64,000 nt of DNA from Deltaproteobacteria bacterium (lineage in GTDB: Bacteria > Desulfobacterota > Syntrophobacteria > Syntrophobacterales > Syntrophobacteraceae). Shown in pieces: positions 9,098-17,250 of this stretch. Position 1 is the first letter of the stretch. Each line of letters starts with the position of its first letter. The notes under the pieces are model-generated. The model saw nothing but the letters and a program-made list of their open reading frames with translations, did no database searches and had not been told where the DNA came from. The stretch is taken from positions 1-64,000 of the forward strand of contig JAKAJS010000097.1 of the NCBI GenBank assembly GCA_021813685.1, written 5' to 3'. The translations under genes and the position numbers were made by a program.

Positions 9098-10284
9098 ATC
9101 AACTCCTTCCCCCACACCGTGGCGATGTTGTTCATCCCGGAGCCCCCGGCGGTATTTTGAAACACGAATCTCGCACCCTGCACCTGGCGGTTTCCAGCCT
9201 TGCCCATGAGTTGACGGGCGGTTTCCACATAGGTCGCGGTGCTCACTCCCGAACCGGTGTGCCCGCGCCCGATGGCATCGCCGATGGTCGACCAGGGCAT
9301 TTTCCCGCCCGGCCAGGTGCTCCCCTCCAGGAAGGGCTGACATCCCCGGCCCGGTTCACTGAGTCCGAGGGCCTCCATCATTATGGGGTGTCCCACCGGA
9401 TAGGCCAGGTAGATGTTCCAGATGTCGATGTCTTCTTTTTTTAGGCCGGCCTCGGAGAGGGCTTTCGCAGAGGACTCTTTGAAGCCGCGAAAGACCATCT
9501 CGTTATCTCTTAACACCGGGCATGCCGTGAAAAAGACCGAGCCTTCGCCCAGCTTGTAGACCGGCGTCCGGGTCACCTTCGGGGCCAGTTCGGCAGAGGT
9601 TATCACCATCGCCGCGCCCCCATCGGCAAGCATGTTGCACTCCCTTTTGTGGAGCGGGTCTGAAATCATCGGCGAAGCGAGTATTTCTTCCACGGCAGGG
9701 GCTTTTTTGTTGAAGAACAGCGAATTGGGATCAAGAGCGGCCCATTTGCGCATAGATACGACGATGGAGGCCATTTCCTCCGGCGTTGCCCCCGATTCAT
9801 GCATGTAGCGCCGGGTCATCATGCCGATGATCGCATTGTAGGTCGTCCCGAAGGGATACTCCCATTGCAGGTCCATCCCCGCTTGAGCGAAAAAGTCGAT
9901 CAGCTCGTCTTGGGGGATACGCGAATGGACCGTTACGTGAGGGACGAGGACCGCTTTGGCCGCTTTGCTCGCGATGAGCTGTTCGGCCAGACGTATGCAG
10001 TTGGAAGTCGAAGCGCCTCCCGCATTGCAGATGCAGACGTCTTTGCACCCCTTCAACCCCAACTCTTCGGGCAGCTTTCCGAATGAAATCTCGGCGGAGA
10101 GCCTTGCCTGGGCCTGGGGGGCCACCGTGACTACCGCTTCGATGTCATCTTTATCCAGGCCCGAGTCCCGGACCGCTTGAGCGCAGATGTCGTAGAGAAT
10201 TTCCCAAGCCGATCTTTGCGGATAAATCCCCGTGGGAACTTCCCCGATACCGACGATTGCTATTTTCTGTTCGGCAACACCCAT
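9094..10284 (-). CDS. SCP2-thiolase fold protein lacking both catalytic cysteines (Ltp2-like aldolase candidate)
   Basis: 396 residues of the SCP-x/thiolase fold, beginning KIAIVGIGEVPTGIY. The position of the acyl-accepting cysteine reads NAGGASTSN (Gly near residue 90), and the C-terminal CxGGxG motif reads NTAGGSGMN, so the second cysteine is also missing. The GHTGSG histidine loop is retained. Loss of both cysteines is incompatible with normal thiolysis and fits the Ltp2 group, which uses tyrosines for retro-aldol cleavage (family knowledge; the match is inferred). It is the promoter-proximal gene of the operon and overlaps the DUF35/hydratase gene by four bases, implying a complex. SD AGGAG precedes ATG 10284. 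Confidence 0.82.
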   Translation of the reverse strand: MGVAEQKIAIVGIGEVPTGIYPQRSAWEILYDICAQAVRDSGLDKDDIEAVVTVAPQAQARLSAEISFGKLPEELGLKGCKDVCICNAGGASTSNCIRLAEQLIASKAAKAVLVPHVTVHSRIPQDELIDFFAQAGMDLQWEYPFGTTYNAIIGMMTRRYMHESGATPEEMASIVVSMRKWAALDPNSLFFNKKAPAVEEILASPMISDPLHKRECNMLADGGAAMVITSAELAPKVTRTPVYKLGEGSVFFTACPVLRDNEMVFRGFKESSAKALSEAGLKKEDIDIWNIYLAYPVGHPIMMEALGLSEPGRGCQPFLEGSTWPGGKMPWSTIGDAIGRGHTGSGVSTATYVETARQLMGKAGNRQVQGARFVFQNTAGGSGMNNIATVWGKELI

Positions 10285-10378
10285 CTTTTCAACTCCTGAG
10301 GGTTAGAAACCGCAATTTTTCGTCGCCTTGACTCAGCGACCAGGTAGTGGCAACCCGCCAAAAACTATCGGGGAGCGA

Positions 10379-10407
10379 TTGACATCCCCGCTGGACTGGG
10401 CTAGTCT
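10379..10407 (+). promoter_or_regulatory. Candidate sigma-70 promoter of the MerR-TetR regulator
   Basis: TTGACA at 10379-10384 and TAGTCT at 10402-10407 are 17 bases apart. The predicted start falls at the left edge of the palindrome at 10415-10432. The leader to the regulator's start codon would be about 220 bases. Confidence 0.45.
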
Positions 10408-10414
10408 ACACAGC

Positions 10415-10432
10415 GCGAATATGAACGTTCGC
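10415..10432. promoter_or_regulatory. Palindromic operator candidate (TetR-type)
   Basis: GCGAATATGAACGTTCGC has GCGAA/TTCGC arms and a central GAACGTTC palindrome, the shape of operators for TetR repressors of acyl-CoA catabolism. It sits at the predicted +1 of the promoter at 10379 in the divergent gap between the catabolic operon and its regulator. Confidence 0.45.
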
Positions 10433-10599
10433 TTTCCGTTGTAGAGTACCCGGGAGGGGAAGTCAATCAATTCCGGGGGGAGAGGGCAAAATCGGATGAA
10501 CGGATGTAAGTGGCCGGAGACACGGGAAAAGTTGCCGCGGGTGAGCCCGGTTCAGCCGCGCCTGCGGCCAGGGCCGGAGAAGGGATGTTTCTGACTCTG

Positions 10600-10614
10600 T
10601 AGAGTAAAACTCTA
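10600..10614. promoter_or_regulatory. Palindromic operator candidate (second site)
   Basis: TAGAGTAAAACTCTA is a perfect dyad with 6-base arms and a 3-base spacer, 18 bases before the regulator's GTG. A second TAGAGTA half occurs near 10442. It is a plausible binding site for the MerR half of the regulator. Confidence 0.4.
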
Positions 10615-10631
10615 TAGTGTGAGGGGGCGGG

Positions 10632-11525
10632 GTGGACACAAAAAACTTGATGCGCATACAGGAACTGGAAAAAAAGTCCGGTGTGCCCAGAACTACCATA
10701 CACTACTATACGAGAAACGGTCTTTTGCATCCTCCTCTAAAGACGGGACGCACCATGGCCTACTACGATGAGACACACCTCAAAAGGCTTCTGAGCATTC
10801 AACAAATCAAAGCGGGAGGCAGAGTCCCCCTCTCTTTTCTTCAAGAAAGCCTGGGGAAAAGCGGGGCATGGTCTGCCGATACTATCGAATCGCCTGCGCG
10901 AGCGGTTGCCACGACAACCAGAGCCAAAGACAGAAAACGACAGGAGATTGCCCATGCCGCCATACGGATTTTTTCCGAAAAGGGCTACCATCAGGTGAAA
11001 ATCCGCGACATAACCGCTTCTTTGGGTATTTCGACCGGCACTTTCTACATCTATTTCGAAGACAAGCAAGCCCTGTTCGTCGATGTGGTCGATACGGTGA
11101 TCCGCAAAATCCTGGGCGATGCGGCTGAAGCCATCCGGCAGGAAAAAGACATAATCAAAAGACTGCTCCTGCGCGGCAAGGTCTTCTACGATAACTACTC
11201 AAAATACAATGAGATCCTCAGTCAGTTGCGCGCCGAGATGGTGGGAGAGGATACCTGGCCACGGGAAAAAATTAAAAAGGCCTATCACGCCCTCACCCAG
11301 CCCGTCATCCGCGACATTCAGAAGGGGATCGAATCGGGGATCTTCCGGAAAATCGATCCCGATCTGACCGCATACGCCCTCACCGGACTGATCCAGATCA
11401 TGTGTTTAAGAACGACTATCGGGGGCGGCTATTCCTTTGAAAACATAATAGACTTCGTGCTCGATTTTATGACGAAGGGATTGGGGCCGCAGGTATCAAT
11501 CGCCGCCAACGACCCGGAAAAATAG
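10632..11525 (+). CDS. Double-HTH regulator: MerR winged helix fused to a TetR repressor
   Basis: 297 residues. Residues 1-70 form a MerR-type winged helix (QELEKKSGVPRTTIHYYTRN, then a recognisable TGRTMAYYDETHLKRL wing). Residues about 100-150 form a TetR HTH (AAIRIFSEKGYHQVKIRDIT, GTFYIYFEDKQALF), and the rest is an all-helical TetR ligand domain. The start is GTG 10632 with GAGGGGG five bases upstream; the ATG at 10650 lacks an RBS. It is divergent from the CoA-dependent operon, so it likely senses an acyl-CoA or related ligand and controls that operon and itself through the two palindromes in the gap (inference). Confidence 0.85.
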   Translation: MDTKNLMRIQELEKKSGVPRTTIHYYTRNGLLHPPLKTGRTMAYYDETHLKRLLSIQQIKAGGRVPLSFLQESLGKSGAWSADTIESPARAVATTTRAKDRKRQEIAHAAIRIFSEKGYHQVKIRDITASLGISTGTFYIYFEDKQALFVDVVDTVIRKILGDAAEAIRQEKDIIKRLLLRGKVFYDNYSKYNEILSQLRAEMVGEDTWPREKIKKAYHALTQPVIRDIQKGIESGIFRKIDPDLTAYALTGLIQIMCLRTTIGGGYSFENIIDFVLDFMTKGLGPQVSIAANDPEK

Positions 11526-11531
11526 TCGCCC

Positions 11532-13079
11532 TCACTCCCCGCCGTTGCGGCTGAAAGGAATGCCCAGCTTTTTCATCCGGCTTCTGAGAGTATTGGGGTT
11601 GATTTCCAAAAGCTGCGCGGCCCCTTTGGGGCCGCTTATTCTTCCTGCGCAGCTTCGAAGCGCTGTGATGATATGGTGCGACTCGGCCTTTTCCAGGGGC
11701 AGGAAGGCCTGACTTGTCTCATTCGGTCTGGTCGTCCCCTGGATGCAGGTGTTCAAATGTTCGAATTGTAACAGCCTGCCTTCTGTTCCGATTCCCCGAA
11801 AATAGATGAGTTCACGCTCGATCATATTTTCGAGTTCCCGCACGTTTCCGGGCCAGTGATACGCTTTGAGCCGTTCGAGAACTTCGGCGGACACCGAAGG
11901 CACAGGGAAGATTTTGAGTTCCTTCGATTTTCTTTCAATGAAATGATTCACCAGAGCCGAGATGTCCTCTTTGCGGTCCCGCAGGGGAGGAATCCTTATC
12001 GGGAATACATTTAGCCGAAACCACAAGTCTTCCCGAAACGCTCCCGACCGGACGAGTTCTTCCATGTCGCGGTGGGTTGCGGCAATAACGCGAACGTCCA
12101 CCGCAATGGTTTTCGCCCCGCCTACCCGCTCGATCTCCTTTTGTTGAAGTACCCGCAAAAGCCTGACCTGCGCCTGCAGCGGCAATTCCCCTATTTCATC
12201 GAGCAATATGGTCCCTGCATTGGCCCGCTCGAATCTCCCCATTTTCCGGGCGACAGCTCCCGTAAAGGCTCCCTTTTCATGTCCGAACAGTTCGCTGTCC
12301 ATTAGATTTTCGGGAATGGCGCCGCAGTTGACTTTGATAAACGGGCCACCTCTTCTGGGCGAGCTGTGATGGATCACATCGGCAACCACTTCCTTTCCGA
12401 CTCCGGTTTCTCCAAGCAGCAGCACCGGACTGTCGAGCGGCGCCACCTGCCTCACCATCTGCATCGTCCTCTTCATGCCATGCCGGCCCCCGATTATCTC
12501 CCCGCCCGGAAGACCCCGCAATTCACGGCTCAGTTCCCGGTTTTCGGCATCGAGTATGTCCTTTAGCTTTTCGAGTTCCTTATACCGCAGAGCATTGGAC
12601 ATAGCGATGGAGAGCGGTTCCCGCAAAACCGATACCATGCGGACATGCTCGCTTGTAAACCTCGCCGTTCCTTCCGCAAACACGAAAAATGAGCCGATGT
12701 GCCTGCCCTCTATGGACAGACCCATAAGGATTGCAGCATGCTTTGCAACATCGATGTATGGACGAAGAACCCCGGCCACCGTTTCGTTCAGCCGGTCGAT
12801 TATCCCGATTCCGGCCTCGTCCACCAGGGATTGAAGTTCCTGCATGGATTCCTTCGTGACCGGAATAGAGGGTGAAGACCTCCTGTTTCCCAGGCGATCT
12901 ACGACAAACAGGCAGGCGATATTTCCGATGCCCTGTTCATATAAGCCGAGCCCCACCGTGGAGGCCGGCAGGAACAAACGGATATACTGGAGACAGTTGA
13001 ATAAAGCCTTTTCGATATCCAGGCTGCTGCAGATCTGCAGCGTTGCGTTTCGGAAAAAATCATCCTCGTTAAATTCCAT
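11532..13079 (-). CDS. GAF / AAA+ / Fis sigma-54-dependent activator (copy 1)
   Basis: 515 residues: GAF-like sensor (about 10-170) opening with [20 protein letters not shown], a short coiled linker ([15 protein letters not shown]), and an AAA+ core with Walker A GETGVGKE, the sigma-54 contact GAFTGA, Walker [10 protein letters not shown] and the arginine-finger region, ending in a Fis-type HTH ([14 protein letters not shown]). No receiver domain, so it is probably ligand-responsive. It is a close paralog, of identical length, of the activator at 23344-24891, including the recognition helix. Start ATG 13079 is fixed by alignment with that paralog; the 33-residue upstream extension is rejected. 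Its divergent neighbour is the sigma-54 channel gene at 13340. Confidence 0.9.
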   Translation of the reverse strand: MEFNEDDFFRNATLQICSSLDIEKALFNCLQYIRLFLPASTVGLGLYEQGIGNIACLFVVDRLGNRRSSPSIPVTKESMQELQSLVDEAGIGIIDRLNETVAGVLRPYIDVAKHAAILMGLSIEGRHIGSFFVFAEGTARFTSEHVRMVSVLREPLSIAMSNALRYKELEKLKDILDAENRELSRELRGLPGGEIIGGRHGMKRTMQMVRQVAPLDSPVLLLGETGVGKEVVADVIHHSSPRRGGPFIKVNCGAIPENLMDSELFGHEKGAFTGAVARKMGRFERANAGTILLDEIGELPLQAQVRLLRVLQQKEIERVGGAKTIAVDVRVIAATHRDMEELVRSGAFREDLWFRLNVFPIRIPPLRDRKEDISALVNHFIERKSKELKIFPVPSVSAEVLERLKAYHWPGNVRELENMIERELIYFRGIGTEGRLLQFEHLNTCIQGTTRPNETSQAFLPLEKAESHHIITALRSCAGRISGPKGAAQLLEINPNTLRSRMKKLGIPFSRNGGE

Positions 13080-13128
13080 TTCATGCCCCAAAGGAAGAGT
13101 AGCGCCAAAGCGAGCGGCACGTTGTTTA

Positions 13129-13178
13129 CGATATTTAGCACAATGCGATATTTCGTGAAAAAATATACTGTATTTCAC
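13129..13178 (+). promoter_or_regulatory. Upstream activator box pair, copy A (before outer-membrane channel)
   Basis: CGATATTTC at 13146 and TGTATTTC at 13169 have ATATTTC/GTATTTC starts exactly 22 bases apart, and the left box carries a TTTCGTGAAA dyad. An extra half box, CGATATTTAGC, lies at 13129. The last base of the right box is 101 bases before the -24 GG. Five more copies occur at 24.9-30.1 kb. Confidence 0.7.
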
Positions 13179-13274
13179 TCATTTGGGGAAGCGGTCGTTT
13201 GCGTCAGACGAATCAGCGGACAAGATATCCTGTTAATTCACTCATATACAAGATCGCCTCGAATGTTTTTCTCC

Positions 13275-13291
13275 CCGGCATCAATATTGCC
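13275..13291 (+). promoter_or_regulatory. Sigma-54 promoter of the outer-membrane channel gene
   Basis: CCGGCATCAATATTGCC: -24 GG at 13277-13278, exactly ten bases, then -12 GC at 13289-13290. The predicted start near 13302 leaves a leader of about 38 bases to the TTG start codon. Confidence 0.65.
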
Positions 13292-13339
13292 ATGCGGGCA
13301 GTGTGTGGTCATTTATTATTCAACTCGAGGAGGAAGAAA

Positions 13340-14347
13340 TTGAGGAAGATTTTTATTGCGATTTGCGTTTGTCTGATGGTGTTTCTGGCGGTCGGCTCCG
13401 CTTTTGCCGAGGAACTGTGGGATTACCACCTGCGCGGCGTGGACGAAGGTCTTGTCGCCGGCGCCCTGCCGCCTCCGGGTCTGTACTTCGTAAACAACAT
13501 GTATTTTGTTCCCAACTTCAAGCATTATAACAATGCCGCGGAGTCGGACAGCAATTTCAAGCTCTCCAGCTACGTCGATGTTCCCATCCTGGAGTGGGCC
13601 ACCGGGTACCAATTCCTGGGCGCAAGCTACGGTGCGGCCATAGCGCAGCCATTCGACTTCACCGATCTCAGAGTCTATAACCCCGATACCGGGAACACAA
13701 TCACCGGGGAACAGTGGGGCGCATACAATACGATTCTCGTCCCGTTCATTCTGTCCTGGGATCTTCCCTGCTATTTCCACGTGAGCACATCGATGTCTTT
13801 CGGGATGAACGATGGGACGACTTCACCCGGAGACAGCTACGCAAGTATCAGTAAAATCGGCCTTTATGGCTTGGAAAGTAAAGATCGACGAAACATATAC
13901 GCCTGGTCGAGCAATGATTCCTACCAGTTTACGCCTACTGTCGGAGTAAGCTGGCTCTACGCCAACTGGAATATCAGCGCCGAATTCATGTACACCGTCT
14001 ACACCAAAGATCACGACACGAACTATCAAAACGGCGACGAGTTTCAGGCCGACTACACCATCAGCTACAACTACGGCAAATGGACTTTCGGTCTCGGCGC
14101 CGAGCAGCAAAATCAGCTCTACAATGACAAATTCAACGCCGGCGATGGTTTGGGCTACAGGAAACAACCCGGCACAATGGCTGCAAATTACACCATGGGT
14201 CCCCTCATCGGTTACAATTTTGGCCCCTGCAGCCTCATGGCCGTTTACAACTGGCCGCTTGAAACCAAAAATGACGTAGGCGGCGAATGGTTCAACCTTC
14301 GTCTCGTGATTCCCCTGGGAGATCCCTGTTCCTGGGTGAAGAGCTAA
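13340..14347 (+). CDS. Outer-membrane channel, Phenol_MetA_deg / SphA-like family
   Basis: 335 residues. A signal peptide (RKIFIAICVCLMVFLAVGSA, then FAE) is followed by LPPPGLYFVNNMYFV and alternating beta-strand segments ending in LRLVIPLGDP, the pattern of the transporter family found near aromatic-degradation genes. TTG 13340 is chosen as start because GAGGAGG lies six bases upstream and the signal peptide begins directly there; the frame is open back to 13199, but that start precedes the predicted sigma-54 transcription start and has no RBS. Likely imports a hydrophobic substrate, possibly for the cluster at 0.6-10 kb (inference). Confidence 0.8.
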   Translation: MRKIFIAICVCLMVFLAVGSAFAEELWDYHLRGVDEGLVAGALPPPGLYFVNNMYFVPNFKHYNNAAESDSNFKLSSYVDVPILEWATGYQFLGASYGAAIAQPFDFTDLRVYNPDTGNTITGEQWGAYNTILVPFILSWDLPCYFHVSTSMSFGMNDGTTSPGDSYASISKIGLYGLESKDRRNIYAWSSNDSYQFTPTVGVSWLYANWNISAEFMYTVYTKDHDTNYQNGDEFQADYTISYNYGKWTFGLGAEQQNQLYNDKFNAGDGLGYRKQPGTMAANYTMGPLIGYNFGPCSLMAVYNWPLETKNDVGGEWFNLRLVIPLGDPCSWVKS

Positions 14348-14366
14348 ATCGATTCGATCTGTGAGT

Positions 14367-14398
14367 TCGGGGCTGCGCTCTTGGGGGCGCAACCCCGA
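14367..14398 (+). terminator. Stem-loop after the channel gene
   Basis: TCGGGGCTGCGC (14367-14378) pairs with GCGCAACCCCGA (14387-14398) with one mismatch. No clear T-run follows, so it may stabilise the 3' end rather than terminate on its own. Confidence 0.5.
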
Positions 14399-14484
14399 GC
14401 CACAAATGAGGCTTACCGGTGAGCTGTCCAGGTAATACAGGCACGATTCTGTTGCTCACTGAAAAAATGACAGTGCGCAAAGGG

Positions 14485-14501
14485 GTGGCACTTGCGCTGC
14501 A
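14485..14501 (+). promoter_or_regulatory. Orphan sigma-54-like promoter
   Basis: GTGGCACTTGCGCTGCA has GG and GC ten bases apart (14487-14488, 14499-14500). No gene begins within 650 bases downstream, and an IS fragment follows at 14625, so it may be a promoter left without its gene. The -12 element is CTGC rather than TTGC. Confidence 0.3.
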
Positions 14502-14624
14502 ATCCATGGGATTTAAAAGATAAATCTCCGGACTTACATGCAATCTCTTGAGATATGGTGATCTAATCAGTGAAATATGTATATGTGGAGCCTTCGACCC
14601 GAAGCAAAATTATAGAAAAAGTCC

Positions 14625-14724
14625 GTTACCGTTCACCGACCCTCGGTGGCTGAAAGCGTTTTCTGCTTACGTTCGAAAACCTAATGAGCTATTCCATCAT
14701 GCATGGAAAATACGCTCACTTTCC
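14625..14724 (+). mobile_element. Solo end of the 20.2-21.7 kb insertion element
   Basis: About 100 bases, starting GTTACCGTTCACCG and running through an ATGGAAAATACGCTCACTTTCC start region, match the inverted right end of the element at 21564-21662. Sequence identity stops abruptly just inside the first codons of the DUF4338 frame, leaving only the terminal repeat, promoter region and start codon. The rest of 14348-15183 holds no gene I can support. Confidence 0.75.
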
Positions 14725-15183
14725 AGCCCGCGCGGGGGCCTTTTTCATGTGTTTCCGCGAAATCTTCCGAGCCTGTCTCATTCATTGCGTGGGCGGGGGA
14801 GGCAGCCACACTGACGGCGACAATACAGGCAAGAATGTCGAAGTCCTGCCCGACGGAATCACGGTTGTTTTTTAGCCCCTGCATTGACAGTTCGTCACCA
14901 GTATCTAGGTTTTACGCAGCTTATGAGGTGAGGTTTTAAATCGGCGGGACTCGCCTGCCATCGCGAATTCATCTTGATGAGGCCGGGCCCTGGTCTCCGC
15001 GCGATTTAACGCATCATCCGGTATTCACAAAGATTCACCAGTTTGGTGGTTCTGAAGAGCGAACTCTATGCCCGCGGGGTTTAGTGCGACCTCCGCCTGG
15101 AGGAAAGGCCGCAGACCCGGCTCTATGCTCCAGCAATATGTATCAACGCATCGATAACCGCACCCAAAGCATCGAAAGGAGAG

Positions 15184-15747
15184 ATGAAAATGATCAGGAA
15201 AATTCATGTTAGTCGAATCGCTTTCTTTTTAGTGCTGGCGCTTGGCCTCATTTTTCAGAACCGGGCACTGGCCGCCCATGTGAGCGCGATGGATTCCGAA
15301 GCGTTGGCAGCTCTTCACAGCCTCTACGACACTACGCCCGCTGCAAAGGTCCTCGGGCGGGAAGCCGTAGCGATTCTGGTTTTTCCAAAAATTGTGAAAG
15401 CGGGCTTCATTGTGGGAGCGCAGTACGGCGAAGGAGTTCTCCTGAAACACGCGAAGATAGTCGGCCACTACAACATCAGCGCCGCCTCGTACGGCCTGCA
15501 GGCAGGGGGGCAATCGTTTGCGTATGCGATGTTTTTCATGAGCCGTGCCGCCATGGGGTATCTAAATGAAAGCGGAGGTTTTGAAATTGGAGCGGGGCCA
15601 AGTGTCGTCCTGGTTGACCAGGGTATGGCAAGGAGCCTCACTACCACCACCCTTCGAAAAGACGTATACGCGTTTGTTTTCGGTCAAAGGGGGCTCATGG
15701 CCGGTGTGGGACTGCAAGGCTCGAAGATCACCAGAATCAGACCCTGA
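15184..15747 (+). CDS. SYLF/Ysc84-domain secreted lipid-binding protein
   Basis: 187 residues with an N-terminal signal peptide (RIAFFLVLALGLIFQNRALA). The mature part has the SYLF pattern: EALAALHSLYDTTPAAKVLG, then AVAILVFPKIVKAGFIVGAQ, GEGVLLK, and a C-terminal FGQRGLMAGVGLQGSKITRI. SYLF domains bind phospholipid headgroups; bacterial exported versions are thought to act in the envelope. AAAGGAGAG lies directly before ATG 15184. The patatin lipoprotein gene follows 174 bases downstream in the same direction, suggesting a shared role in envelope lipid turnover (inference). Confidence 0.85.
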   Translation: MKMIRKIHVSRIAFFLVLALGLIFQNRALAAHVSAMDSEALAALHSLYDTTPAAKVLGREAVAILVFPKIVKAGFIVGAQYGEGVLLKHAKIVGHYNISAASYGLQAGGQSFAYAMFFMSRAAMGYLNESGGFEIGAGPSVVLVDQGMARSLTTTTLRKDVYAFVFGQRGLMAGVGLQGSKITRIRP

Positions 15748-15920
15748 TGACACAGCGCAGGACACTGCGGCATGAAAGCGGTGTCAGTGCGGCGAATCGC
15801 GGTCGCAGGGCGAACGAGCCGTCTGCGGCCATGGCTGCATTCTGAAAAAACCCGGAGTAGACCTGGACTCGGGCCAGTGGCCTTCAAAAGAGAAAACGGC
15901 CTGGAAGGGAGGTAGGCAAA

Positions 15921-17156
15921 ATGACCGCAAAGCCTTCATTCGTACTACTCGGCGTAATGGCGTTAATGCTGAGTGTCGGCTGCTCCACCCTGTCGCGAGG
16001 ACCTGCGGCGCCGCAGGGACTGGGGGACAAAGCCGTCATCGCCGGTATTCCCGGCGCTCGCATTTACGCCGATTCAGCGGCAACCGATTTAACGCGGTTA
16101 GGCTTGGAGTCGGTGAGGCGTGAAGAGGCTTTCCTGGCTTCATCCGGTCACAAGGGGCCGTTGCCTGCTGCATCCTTACTCGCTATCTCCGGGGGAGGAG
16201 ACAACGGGGCTTTTGGCGCAGGACTGCTGGCAGGGTGGACAGCGGCAGGAAGCCGACCTCAGTTTAGAGCTGTCACCGGGATCAGTACCGGCGCGCTGAT
16301 CGCTCCTTTCGCATTTTTGGGACCCGCCTACGACCATGTTTTGAAGCATGTCTATACTGATGTGACCGCCAAGGACATCTACACGCCGCGCAACCTGGTG
16401 TCGGTTTTCTTCGGGGATGCCGCGGCGGACACAACACCCCTTTGGAAATTGATCAGCCGCTACGTTGACCGGAAGATGCTGGACGCGGTCGCCGCTGAGT
16501 ATCAAAAGGGCAGGCTTCTTTTAATTGCAACGACGGACTTGGACGCGGGCAGGGCAGTGATCTGGAATATGGGGCAAATCGCCGCCAGCGACAATCCGAA
16601 AGCACTCGATCTGTTCAGGAAGGTCATGCTGGCTTCTTCGGCAATTCCGGGCGCCTTTCCTCCTGTTCTTTTCAATGTTGAGGTTAACGGCAGGCCGTAT
16701 CAGGAAATGGACGTAGATGGCGGTACCGTTGCACAGGTTTTCGTTTATCCCCCGTCCTTCAGATTGGGACAAATGTCGGGGCGATACGGAATCCAGCGCC
16801 AAAGAAGGCTGTATGTAATCCAGAATGCCCGGCTCGACCCTCAATGGATAGACGTTAGCCGACGTACTCTGCCCATTGCGCGCAGGGCGATCTCCTGTCT
16901 TATCCAAAACCAGGGGAAGACCGATCTTTTGGCCATTTATTATCTTTCCAATAGAGACCATCTCGATTTCAACCTGGCATATATCCCGGAAAGTTTCAAC
17001 GAACCCGACAGGGGCAATTTCGACAGACGGTACATGCGAAAGCTGTTCGACCTCGGCTACACCCTGGCTGCCAACGGCTATCCCTGGAAGAAGGCCCCTC
17101 CCGGATTGAGTCCTCCGGCCAAAGGAACCCTGGAACGGGCCATATTGAGCAAATAG
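15921..17156 (+). CDS. Patatin-like phospholipase lipoprotein
   Basis: 411 residues. The N-terminus ends in a lipobox (LMLSVGC, with the lipidated Cys at about residue 21), so the protein is probably membrane-anchored. The patatin fold is clear: oxyanion glycine loop ISGGGDNGAFGAGLLAGW, nucleophile elbow GISTG, and the Asp of the Ser-Asp dyad in MDVDGGTV. It would hydrolyse acyl esters of phospholipids in the envelope. GGAGG is eleven bases before ATG 15921. Upstream is the SYLF gene, downstream a CoA-transferase gene, all co-directional. Confidence 0.88.
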   Translation: MTAKPSFVLLGVMALMLSVGCSTLSRGPAAPQGLGDKAVIAGIPGARIYADSAATDLTRLGLESVRREEAFLASSGHKGPLPAASLLAISGGGDNGAFGAGLLAGWTAAGSRPQFRAVTGISTGALIAPFAFLGPAYDHVLKHVYTDVTAKDIYTPRNLVSVFFGDAAADTTPLWKLISRYVDRKMLDAVAAEYQKGRLLLIATTDLDAGRAVIWNMGQIAASDNPKALDLFRKVMLASSAIPGAFPPVLFNVEVNGRPYQEMDVDGGTVAQVFVYPPSFRLGQMSGRYGIQRQRRLYVIQNARLDPQWIDVSRRTLPIARRAISCLIQNQGKTDLLAIYYLSNRDHLDFNLAYIPESFNEPDRGNFDRRYMRKLFDLGYTLAANGYPWKKAPPGLSPPAKGTLERAILSK

Positions 17157-17250
17157 TAAGGTCGCTCGCATCTCGTACGAGCAAACGAGAGCAGCGGTTG
17201 AAGAAGCTGCCTGCACGCCTTGAAAAGTCAAACCAGGAAAGGAGAATCAA

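Noticed and set aside
13199..13339. Longer N-terminus for the outer-membrane channel
   Set aside because: Starts upstream of the sigma-54 promoter, has no RBS, and would bury the signal peptide that begins at TTG 13340.
14440..14465. A second sigma-54 promoter (GGCAC...GTTGC)
   Set aside because: GG and GC are 12 bases apart; the element needs 10.
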